From assembly GCA_001939145.1 (NCBI GenBank), contig LSRX01000502.1, positions 286,021-350,020 of the forward strand: a DNA stretch of 64,000 bases. Reading direction: 5' to 3'. A model generated the notes under the pieces. The model was not told the origin of the DNA. It searched no databases and saw only the letters and a program-made list of their open reading frames with translations. Below, in pieces: positions 41,801 through 53,800 of this stretch (positions are counted from its first letter, which is position 1; every line of letters begins with the position of its first letter). The DNA comes from Symbiodinium microadriaticum. Lineage: Eukaryota > Sar > Dinophyceae > Suessiales > Symbiodiniaceae. The position numbers and the translations under genes were made by a program.

Positions 41801-44800
41801 GGCAGCGATCTGTCGTGTGCCGGTCAGGAGTCAGGAGCAAGGTTGGGAATCGTGGAGAAGATGAGGATAAGGAAACAGCACCATGCCCTTCTTGCACGTG
41901 CAGCATTCATCAGCCGGCCATCCATGATTCGAGTCAGGCAAAGTCCGCTGTTGAATGACAGTTTGATCAAGTGCTACATCGAATGGTGCTCACTGACCAC
42001 AAAATATATCTACGTTTGCTTGCCTCACAGAATGCTGGATCCCGTTGCTGAGGAAGTCAAAGAGAGGCTTGATCTCTTTTGGCGAACCAGGTCAGAGTCT
42101 CTAGAAGGCCCACATCGAAGCGATTCTGGGGGAGTATCACACTTGTCTAGACATGAAGATTTACTTCGTGGATGAGGCGGGCATGAATAGTGTGCGCAGC
42201 GTAACATGCCGATCTTACTGGACAGAAGGCGGTAGAATGATGTCCCGTGGGAGCGGTCGGTGACGGAGCTGTGCTCTGTCAGGAGATGCGCAAGCAGGCG
42301 GCGAACCTCGTTGGCGTGGTGACTGGCCAGGGAAGTGTGCAGGGAACGCGGCGCCCCATGTGAGCGGACATCTACAAAAGCACATTTTGGCAGACAAGGT
42401 ACCCGAACGCCTCGCGTATGCCATACACGCTGCTCTTGTCGAGCTCCGTGGGTGGAAGAGATTCGGACTGAACATGGTTTCAAAGCTACTCAGCTGATGC
42501 AGGGTAGTAATGCTGATAGCTTACTCGTTTCGCATGGGTTATGCTGCCTGATCACGGTCAGGCTCGCCGGGTCACGGAGGAGAACCTCAACTCTATCTTC
42601 AGGAGGACGGCGGTGTGTGCATACAAGAGGAATTACCTTCGGAAGGCGGGGGTGCAATGTTCTGTTGTTTGGAGACATCGCGCAACTTCCACGCGTGTCG
42701 GGACCGGCGCTGTGGAGCGACCCAGCCAAAGCACCGTTTTAATGAATTACTCTATTCGGAATCAAGCGAATTTGGCAGTTCAACCAATCTATGCCTTGCC
42801 CGGATCCGTGGTTCGCCGAAGTGTTGGATGCATGCCGAGCCGGGAACTTGCCGCTGAAATTGCATGCAATTGCTGCATGGGTATCCAACACGACAAGTGG
42901 CCGCAGCATGTGCGGCCGGCGATGTTTTGTGTTCCTGTCCTGAAAAACTTTTGGGGCCGCCAGCAGGATCGTCGCGTTGGATCCAGCGGTTCTTGGCAGG
43001 GGAATCCGGCGCCGAACTGCTCAAGGACGAATGCGCCGCGTGTGCTGCCAAACGTTTCTTGCACCTATACCATACCGCAGCAATGCGATGAATGGGTGCA
43101 TGATGCATGCAGCTGCAATCACGCACGGATGTCCGAAACGAGTCCGGGATGGTGCGAAATAAGGCCGAGTTTAGGGTTTAAAATGAAGGTTTCAGGCTGT
43201 GACTTCGTAGAAGCGACACATGTCATCTCCAGCCTGAACAAGATGCACCTGCCCCCGTACCTATATACCCAGGTGAAACGTGCGGGCGTGTCCTGCGACA
43301 TGATGAGCTTCAGAGTCCTGCACTGCGACAGCCACCATTCGACAGGGCTCCCTTGCTGACTTCCTACAACGTCCCACGCTTCAGAGCGCTTCTGCTGCAT
43401 GCGCAGCAAGTCGCAGCAACTCACGATCGAGCTCTTTACTGGGCAGCGGCGCATGATCGACCGCTGGCAGCTGCTGATGTGCAGCTGGATGAATCTTCTT
43501 TGCGGCAGAGGCGTCTGCGGTGGCTGAGTCGACACGACCAAGAAACGTCTCATTTGGCGAGCTTGTTGCCATTAGTTGTCGGGCTGCCGGTTCGTTTGAC
43601 CGAGAAAGTGGACAAAAAGCTGCGTTTGTTCAAGGGCAAGCGCGGGCACATCGTCTCCTGGGCGTTGGCGCCAGGAACCATCGTGACACCTTGCATTGGC
43701 GGCTTCGTATTAAACAAGCAACTGTGTGAACTTCCCTGACGAGACGTGGCAAACTGGCGCCTTCGCTAGCAGCTAGCACCTGGGACATATCTCTTCTTGC
43801 CTGCGAGCAGAAGCTGGTTGCTGTGTCGACGTTCCGGCATGTCGGCGTTTATTTTCTTGTCCCAGATTTCGCGAGCACAGCACGCATGGCACAGGGGCAA
43901 AGCTTGCCCGCGCTTTTTTGCTGTGTGGATGCAGACCCGGTTGCTGCCTATGTCATGTTGTCCAGCACTACTGAGTTGCAGACGCTAGCAATAGTGCAAC
44001 CTTTTTCTTCACGTTTGTTCCGCATTGGTCCTCCACTGGGACAGCTACTGTTGTTGCGCAAGTTTGTTCAGGCAGCAAAGGGCTCACAAAACTATATACA
44101 CAATCAGATCGCAAGTCGCCCCATAGCCTTTATAAGCCCTGAACCTCAACCCCGCCGTCACCCAACGCTCCTACCAGGAGTGGGACTGGCGTCGATCAGG
44201 TGCAGAGTGGGCTCAGGCTACCTCTGCCCCCGATCGACGTCAAGAGGCAACATACACGTGTGCGGAATGTCAGCTGCGTGGCTTGACGCCATGCGAGCAC
44301 CTTGCACTTTCGGTGTACGGACAGAGCTAGAAATATGGGAACAGGGAGAGTGGGCACGCTGCCATGCGTCTAACAGCAGACATGTTTGTCCCGCGCCGAT
44401 GGCCGCAGCAATGAGTAGCCATGTTTGTCTAGGCAATGAATTGTCTGCTAAAAGTGTGGACGAAGATGGACAGCAGCGCCGAATGTGCTTGTGTCCCGAA
44501 TGTACGTCTTGCAAGAAATGTGGCTTGCGACTGGCTACATGAAGGCCTGCAAGCGCAACGGCGATAACCGTTGCCACAAATGCATCAATGCAGCACGTGC
44601 GGACGTGGATCGTCTCAGGCAGCTCTGGAAGCCCAGCCGGTGCAAGCAGTGTCAATGTAAGAAAACGGTGCATGCAGAGACTTGCCGAATGGCACCAACG
44701 CCACGACAGTGTGGAGAACAGCCGTTCCCAGGTTGCGATGTGTTGACACTCGCTGAGTACCAGCAACTGCAGCTGCACCGCCGGAAACGCGAGGTGACAA

Positions 44801-47800
44801 AATTTGAGACGAGTGCAATCTTGTGAGTTCCGCAAGAGGTTGTGAAATGTGAGGAACATCATACTGTCCTCGTGTTTCTGCTAGTCTATAGGTGAATACT
44901 TATAACAGGTACAGACAGACTTCTCAGGAAGTGTTTACATCGAGTCAACGAAGCGTCAACATCTAGATAAACCACTTGAAGTGTTGTTCGCTTCGTAGCT
45001 AAAATCGAAAACGTCTCGTGGTCGAGTGACGGGTTAGCGCGAAAAGGGGCTAAAACTCTTGGCTGCATCAACCTCTCGCGGTCGGTACACCACCTGCAAT
45101 GTCAGTTCGCGCAACAACGTGCTGTTGGACATTCGAGAATTGAGGCCACGAATACGACGATCGTCTTTTGTCGACAACTTTTGCCTTTCTTTCAGGGCAC
45201 CATGCAGGCCATAAGTCGACTACTGCTGGTCTCCCTTCTTGGACTTTGGGGCGACGGGGGCAGGGGCCAGAACAGGGAAAAGCGAGGAAAACTGTCTGGA
45301 ATTAGCCAAAATGGACTGGCACGAAGGGAAAGGACAGGTCAAGGAGGGGCCAGCCGAACCCCAAAAACGCATGTCAGTAAATTTTCGGGATGCGGGAGCA
45401 GGATTAGGTGGTGGGTACTTAGTTTCACCCTAAAAACACCGGAGGCCTGTGGCCTCGGCGGATAAATTATGCCAGACAACGTTATAGCATGTTATATACA
45501 TCATATGAGGTGGTATTTTATTCCGTTCGATAATATTACGTTATGCTATATTGGTTATATTATTTTCTATGTCTTCACATTGTATCATGATATGTTTAAA
45601 TAATGATTACGATTTATTGCATCAACAACACGACATTATATAGGGTTGCATTCCCCCACCCCCCAAGCTCCCTGCGGCCCCGCAGCCCGACGAACTCTGC
45701 TGCACCCCACCCCACCCGCCCCAGACCAAAACAAAGGCAAAACAAAGGGCCAACAGCAAATGATTATCCACCCGTTTCCCTAGGATGGTAGTGTGTTGTT
45801 GACACATGTTGGCCAGGTATGTCGTTGCTGTGTTTTTTTTCGTAGGGATGCCCCTCGCCAAGATGTGGAAGGTCTGAGTTTCTGACTGGTCCCTAAGAGC
45901 GGACATGTCTTTGTGCCAATCCTGGAGGAGTAGCGCTGTTTCAGGTTTTGTGTTGTCCTGATTGCGGACATACAACGCGTTATATCCACGGCGATGCAGA
46001 CGAGGGATCCTGTTTTCTGGACTCCGACAGCGTGATCATTCTTTTGCATTCGGACTCGAGGGTTCTGTCAGGTCGACATCACATGTGCTCCTTTCTTTGT
46101 TGCCTCGGGCTGGATGTGAGCCTCTCGGGCATCGATGCAAGGATTGCACGATCCTGAAGGCTTAGTTGTCGCTTGCAGCAGTTGGGCAGAATGGATCGGC
46201 ACAGAAGGATGAAACGATGGCTTCTGGCTTGGCACGTGTCCGGACAAGTTCCCACCAAGGTGCTCGATTCCTGTGGCGCCTCGCGCCCAGCTTTTTCCGT
46301 CGGGATCTTGATGCGGCCAGCACAGGAGGTGCGTCTGCGTCACAGACGTGGCAAATTGCAAACATAGTCGCAGCTGACAGAAGGCGCTCCTTGTGCAGGT
46401 GTTTGCGGAACCTTCGCCAAATGCCACACAGCGCTGGCGCCCAGTGAGTTGAAAAGCGAGATCTCGAGAAGTACTCATTCTCTTGTGCACACGACAAGAC
46501 CGTTCTCTGCCGGTCGTCGTCATTCGCGTTTGTGTTTCGCAGCAAGGCCCGATGGATTCAACTTCGGATCATCTGCATCCGTCTCATGGGGCGACTTTGC
46601 TGACAGCAGTCTTGTCCGGATTGTGACCTGTGCGAGTCTCCGACGTCCGAGCGCCTTTCGCACTGTCAGGAGCCTTACCGGTCACTGCTGGTGGCGGGCA
46701 ATACAGGCGCGGTCATACCGACAAGCAAAGTAGTGGCCCTGCCCTCGGAATCCCGCAGGTTGTGCTGGTGCGCGTCCCCAGCTTTCTCCTGCAGCTTGAC
46801 AGAGGCCAGGGGCGCGTGCAAACATAGGCACTTGGCCCATGCACGGCTTCCGGAGGATTTTCGGTTGGACGCGGGGACCTTCACCTTGATCGGAATGAGC
46901 CCATTCAATCAGGACGCTTGGAGCCGAACTTGTGAGTTGACAGAGGTTCGTGATCACAGTTTCTGACAGGACCGGACGTGTGTGGCCGGGGAGGCCATGA
47001 TCAAACCAATGCAGGGGTGCGAATTGTCATGCCCGAACTTGACGACTGTTGCACGATGTTAAAGTTGAGTGTGCAACTTCGCCACTGCGCAGCCAAAGCT
47101 TCCTTCCCTGCAACTGTTGAGAGAATCCTGGGATTTACAAGGGCCGAGTTCGACGATTTCCCTATTCATCGCCCAAGCCAGTCCAACGAAACATGTCTGT
47201 CAGAGCCCGATTTGCAGGTGTGCTTCACCGAGGGCTTCTCGGGCCAGCATCTATCCGTCAACGACAGGCTCGGTTACGGTCCGTGGGGTAGCGTCAGGGT
47301 TCTTTGACTCCTCAAGCGTCTTTGAAGCAGGGCAGTCCCAAGTCGCGGGCTGTCCTGGCAAGTCTCGGCCACCATGTCGTGATTGACAGTTGACTAGTGG
47401 CATTCTGCTGGCAGTCTCCTCGTTGTCGACACCTGTGGCAGCCCAGAGCTGGAAGCTAAGCCAAGGGATCAAGACATGGTATGATTCATGCTCAGTCTCA
47501 GGTCAAGTTGGATTGAGAAGGGCATGCCCGTGAGCCGACAGGATTCCAGCGTGCTGGTCTCGCCAGGTTGGCACAGAACAGTTGGTGTTCTACATTGAAG
47601 CCACTGAAGCGCACAGGTTGGTCCTTCGAGCGCACGACGGTCCCAGGAGGAGTATATAGGCCACATGCTCTGAAACAGCAGCGTGAGACGGAAATTACTC
47701 GACCTGCGAGGCTGTGCTGGTGCGGCGACTTGCAGCCATGCAGCACATCAGAGCAGTTCAGGCGAGACATGTGGAATCTTCTGGCTTTCGCGGTTTCCAC

Positions 47801-50800
47801 CGCGAGTGCAGCCTCCTCTGCGAGGTTCGACGTTGGGGGCCTCTTTTTGCTGGGCCCAGCACCTCTGGAGCAGCACAGGACGCAACGTGAAGCCTCGATT
47901 TTTTCCGACATGCACGAAGTCTGCATGGTTTGCCCATCTGCACCTGCAGTGGCCTGCAGGACCTGCATCAGTGGCCAATCATGTCCTATGAGCGATTTGC
48001 AAGGCTTCGCGATGCCCTTGGAGAGCCAGGCACGTTCTTGTTGGAAGCTTGAATCATTGATCCAGCAAGGGTTTCCCGATGCAGGTAGTTGTGCTAGATA
48101 CCTGTGGTACTAGCGCTGCCAAGCCACTGACATCGCCGATTTCTGCTGCAGATGGCAGTTTTTTGGCCTCTTGGCCAAACCTCGGTCCTCAATCCCTTCT
48201 TCCGTCTGCAGAAGCTTTGTAAGGCCGCAGCCGCAGCATTGCCCAGCTGCTGGCCAACCATGCAAGCGGGAAGCAGCCGACAATGCAGAGCAGCAGGCCT
48301 TTAGTGCATCGTGAAACCTTCTAGGCCGTGCTGGGCTGCAGACTCTGTGCTGCAGGTGGTCAATACAGGCTCTGCTGGTGCAGTGGTTTGGTGAGGCCGA
48401 AACGTTGTTTGCAGAGGATGCGATATTGTAGCAGACATTCTCGTGATAACAGGAACCAGACACTGCCCAATTCCACGACAACATGGACGGATGATCCCAA
48501 CACGTGGGGTACTTCATGCATGCGGGGGGAAGACTTCGAGATTGATGTTGGCACGTTCACGGTGGTCGGGCCGTCACCTGTTTCGCAGCAGGTGACGTGT
48601 GTTGCTGGGTGGACATGCGCACTCGAGATATCTGGCGCCGGCATTCGTAGCGTCGATCGTGCAATGATCCTGGAGACTTGTGGTGTGGCTTCATCTGTGG
48701 AGGGATTACCAAGCTCACCGGGCACGGAAGTTGTTCGGGCACCAGGTGGTTCCTACCAGCTCTGTTGGTGTGCAACAGCTGGTCTGTTGAGCTGCAGATT
48801 GTCTGTAGAGTTCACCTTTGGCTTTGGACAGCTGCACATCTTGGGACCCTTGCGTGGGCAAGATCGGACATGTGTGGCAGGACAAAGTTGCGCCGTGGAC
48901 GTCCTCGGGCTGGGTCTGTCGGACGGAGATCTGTTCTTGGTGGCAGAGACTTGTGGAGCCTTCACGACCCTGCCCAGATTCCCTTCGTCAGGCCTTTCCG
49001 AGCCTGTTTCCACGGCCCGGAACAGCTCTACTGAACTGTCAGTGAGGTCGTTTACCATTTCTTGGGGCCTGACACTTGTGACAGCCCAGGGTGGAGACTA
49101 CAGGCTTTGCTGGTGTTCTCGTGCTGCTTCGCAGATCTTTGATCGTTCGTGCTCTCTTCATCCCGCCCTTCTCGAGATGGCCAATTCGTCTGGAGCCGGT
49201 GAAATGCTGCAGCCTGCAGCCAACCACGGCTTTCTTTTCGATGCAGGAAGGCTTCGGGTTCGTGGGGTGTTCCCCCTGGACCAGGCCCGTACTTGCATTT
49301 CTGGCCAGACATGCCAAATAAATGCCATCACAGGCCTCGACCTGAAGAACGGGGATGCTGTGATGGCTTTGGAGACCTGCGGTGTCAATCGGGCGATTGG
49401 CCGCTTTGCCTGGGCAGGGCTGGCGACGAGCGTGGCGGCCAGCGGCTCCACTTTTTCCTGGGGACCTGAACCGATCACGGCAGCCGGAGGGATTTACCGT
49501 CTGTGCTGGTGTGCGGCATCACATCATGGCTGCGAGATTCCGAGCAAGTTTGTCGTTGATTTCGGATCGCTCATGCTGCTTGGGTCCGAGGCAGAGCACA
49601 TTCGTCATTCGCGAACTTGTGTTGCGGGCACGACTTGCCGCCTGCATCAAGTTGAAGGCCAAGAGTTGCCTGCAGGTAGCCAGCTGCTTGTCCTGAACAG
49701 CTGTGGCACCGCCAGCCAAGTACCCCGGCTCCCGGCGATCTCGATCCCGGCTCACGCTGCGAATTGGACATACACAAGCCTCGAGTTTGGAGTGGTGACA
49801 GCGGCTGCAGGGCAGTATCGGCTATGCTGGTGTGGTGGGCAGACGGGCTGCACTGATGCACAGCAGTTCAAATTCGATGCTGGCAGCTTCACCTTGCTTG
49901 GACCGGGGCCTCTGGAGCAACATAGGACATGCGTTAGTGGACGGCCATGTGCCATCGAGGGGCTTACAGGCATCGGACTAGAAGACCTTAATGGTGGCAC
50001 CTTTTCCATTCTCGACACGTGTGGCATCGCACCCTGGAAGACGACTTTCCCGCCGGTGTCCGCTTCCCAGTTCCTGTGTGTGCTTCGCTTTGGCCAATTA
50101 CGAAGCTGACTGAGCTCAGCAGCTTCTTGATAGTTGCAGCGGGCTTTCTACAGGTAAACACTAGCAGATTGCGGGAACTTTTCTCGACTTTGCCGGGAGT
50201 TGTAGGATGAAGTGCCATCTGCCAAGAGGTCTGGACTCGGTTTTGCTTTTCTATGCCCGTGCTTCCTCTTTGGTTCACCTCCCCTCGCTCAGGTCTTCGA
50301 CCCGAGTGACTGCTGGATCAGAAGAGGTTGCAGTATTCTGGAATGCCTCGATACTTCTGCAAGGTGGCCAACACAGACTCTGCTGGTGTCCCAAGCCTTC
50401 AGGCTGCACAGCTGAAGGAGACTTTTTGATGGACATCGGTCGCATTGAGCTCGTGGGTGTGTCACCTCTGCCGCAGCACCGGACATGCGTGAGTGGACAA
50501 ACTTGCGAGTTTGATGGAATTACCGGCCACTATCTATCCGATCAAGATGTCTACCTGGTGGCTGACACCTGTGGCACTACTTTGGGACTGCCGCGATTCT
50601 TGGGAAGAAGCAGCTTCTCCACTTCAGTCACAGCTTCTGGAGCACGTGTTTCGTTTGGATCCGTGCCAGTGACAGCTGCAGGTGGTCACTTCATGCTCTG
50701 CTGGTGTTCCGGCATTCTTACAGGCTGCAGCCCTGGTGACTTTCAAGTCGCTGGCACACTCAGCTTGTTGGGACCGGCTCCGCTCCGGCAGGACAAGACA

Positions 50801-53800
50801 TGCATCAATGGTCACACCTGCAGCTTTGAAATGACCAGCCACCTACCGCACGCAGGAAATTCGTTCCTGGTTGTGGACACGTGCGGCACAAACAGTCTGC
50901 CACATGGTGTCCCCTCAACACCCTTCCAAACTACAATGTATCTCTCATCTTTTTCAGTGGGCTTCGTGGATGCTGACGGAGATGGCATTACTGCCTGTGG
51001 AGGAGACGAGTGCTTCAACGATCCGTTTAAAATCTATGGTGGGATCTGTGGCTGTGGCGTCGCCGACATCGACACAGATGGTGATGGTCTAGTGGACTGC
51101 TTGGATTGGTGCCCCCTGGATCCAAACAAGACACTTCCTGGATACTGCGGATGTGGCGACACCGAAGATGACACGGACGGGGACGGTGTGCTAGATTGTG
51201 CTGACAGATGCGCCCTTGATCCGACGAAAACCAACCCTCAACTGTGTGGCTGTGGAGTGCCCGATACAGACTCAGACATCGACGGTACGCCAGACTGCTA
51301 TGACAAGTGCCCCAGCCAGCCAGACAGTGTTGCTGGCGTGTGCCAATGTGCCGCGAGCTTTGCCGACGATGACTTCGACGGAACCCCCAACTGCAATGAC
51401 CTGTGTCCACTAGATCCACTGAAGCTGGCGCCCGGGCCAGGAGGTTGTGGCACTCCTGACACAGACAGCGATGGGGATGGCATCGTTAACTACTTGGACA
51501 TGTGCCCCTTGGATGCTGGCAAAGTCGAGTATGGCGACTGCGGATGCGGGGTTTCGGACATCGACTCGGACTCTGATGGATTGCCTGACTGCGTCGATGC
51601 ATGTCCCCTCGACAGCGGCAAGAACCTGACAGGCATTTGTGGCTGTGGGGTTTCGGACGAGGATCCTGATGGAAACCGACGGCCAATTTGCTTTCCAGAT
51701 TGTCCGCCAGTCTCGACCTCCACCCAGTACGTCGTCTCTTTGGCCGGACTTGGCAGGGAACAGATCTCAATGGCAGGTGGCCAATATCGCCTCTGCTGGT
51801 GTGCAGGCAAGTTGGGTGCAAATGGGAGCAACGTGTCTAATGAGAGCTCGGCAGACAGCTACAGCAGCTGCTCCCACTTGGAAGATTTCAGGGTGGACTT
51901 CGGTGGGCTGCTCGTCATGGGGGTCGCGCCTCTGAAGCAGTCTAGGACCTGTGTGAGTGGCTCTTCCTGCATTGTCGAGGGCTTCACTGGCTTTGGCCTC
52001 ACTTCAGCCGATGGTTACATGATCTTGGAGACCTGCGGTGTCCACTCGGGACCTCTTCTGACCTTGCTGCCCTTTGACAGCCATGGAAATGTTAGCAACG
52101 GATGGTCAATAACACGGCGCTGGGTGGGGGAGACCCAAGTCTCTGGTGGCTTCTACAGGTTGTGCTGGTGTGCGGACCACTTTGACAACGTTACCTCTTG
52201 GTGTCAGCATGCAGAATACCACACAGTTGACGTCGGAACCATGTCCTTGGTAGGACCAGAACTCTCCCAGGTCGGATGGACTTGCGTGTCTGGGCAGGGA
52301 TGTGTCCTGGATGCAATCGCCGGCCATGGATTGTCCGCGCTCGATGCGCTTATCGTTCTGGAGACCTGTGGAACAGCTTTTTCTGGCACGGCGGGCCTCC
52401 CACGGCCAGCGGCTCCACTGGAGCTGCTTTCTTCGCTTCATGGGCGTGCATCGTGGCATGATCCTTTGACCATACCAGGAGGTGACTTTCGTCAGGACCC
52501 CAGTTCTGCTCTGCGCACGCTACAGTTCACCCTAGATAGTCTCATGCACGACTGCAGCTCTAGCTCCGTGCCAAGGTCTGTGCTGGTGTGCTGGCATAGA
52601 GCAGCAGTCATCAAGCCTTTTGAATGGCTCCTGCATTGCTGGCAATGACACAGCTCCTGCAGAGCACTTTGCTCTGGACGTTGGGAGTGTCACTGTCCTC
52701 GGCGTTGCGCCCTTCTCTCAGCATCGGACTTGTGTTGCAGGGCTGCCTTGCCACATCCATGGCATTACCGGCCACGGATTGGCAGACGATGACAAGGTGC
52801 TTGTTCTTCACACATGTGGCAACGTGGCTCATGTTAGCGGATTTCCAGGTTATGGTGCAATGCGACATACATCAGCATCTGGAGCATCAGTGTTCTGGGC
52901 TTCTCCAGTCACAGCTCTTGGGGGCCAGTATCGCTTATGCTGGTGTTCCTCTGGCCAGCATTGCAGCAGTGGCGAGCAGTTCCGCACTGATTTTGGTAGC
53001 TTCACACTCGTGGGGCCCAGCGGGTCCAACCAGGACAGGACGTGCATCGCTGGACTCAGTTGTGTCGTGGATGGCATTGTTGGGCAAGATTTGGCTGTCC
53101 TAAATCAGTACGCTGTCTTGGACACCTGCGGAGTCGCAAGTCCCATAGCGGGCATGCCGTCGCTGGAGACCACTATCCACAATGCGGCTGTTGCCTCGGT
53201 TACGGTTACAGCCGTGGCCGGTCAATATAGGCTCTGCTGGTGTAGTGGCCTGCTGAACCAAACACCACTTGGGTCGAATGTGACCGATAACCAATCGAAC
53301 GGCTCCGGCCACCAGTCTTTCCTGCCGTGGAACATGAGCCTTGTCAATCTGAGCTCATCCAACGACACCGCATTTCCGTGTCGAACTGCCGAAGAGTTTC
53401 GGATGGATGTAGGCGCGTTGCTTCTCATTGGAGCGACCACGTTGGCAAGTGACTTCACATGTGTATCTGGTAGAGATTGCGAGCTTGATCACATAGTTGG
53501 CATCAGCTTGAGTGATGGGGACTCCATCGTTGTGCTTGATACGTGTGGACGAGCCGGTGCTCCATTGCAGCCTCGAGCTCTTGCCAACGGCACACATGCA
53601 GCCTGGCAGACCATCACAACACAAGGGGGCGTGTACCGCTTGTGCTGGTGCAGTGCATCCAAGCAGTGTCACTGGGCCGAAGATTTTGATCTCGACATTG
53701 GAAGGCTCTTCGTCTTGGGTCCACGGCCGCTCTCACAAGACCGGACTTGTGTTAGTGGCATGGAATGCGCGGTGAATGGTATTGAGAGTTATGGCATGCT

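Larger units (their letters stand above)
37471..46259 (+). other. 8.8-kb intron (GT-AG) hosting a helicase relic
   Basis: The exon before ends GSFM and no module sequence occurs until ACCAAG|GTGCTCGATTCCTGTGGC at 46,260, which reads VLDSCG, exactly the missing part (SFM|VLDSCG). The phases agree. The interval holds a decayed PIF1-like helicase, an AT-rich island and unassigned open frames, so I infer one large intron enlarged by insertion. A break between two genes at this point is the alternative. Confidence 0.65.

Noticed and set aside
45301-45320. AGCCAAAATGG, resembling the reverse complement of the spliced-leader core
   Set aside because: An 11-base match without the flanking leader sequence is not enough for a relic.
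45181-45465. Plus-strand open frame of 94 codons after TTTCAGGGCACCATGC
   Set aside because: No recognisable motif and low-complexity Gly/Lys content; nothing beyond an open frame supports it.
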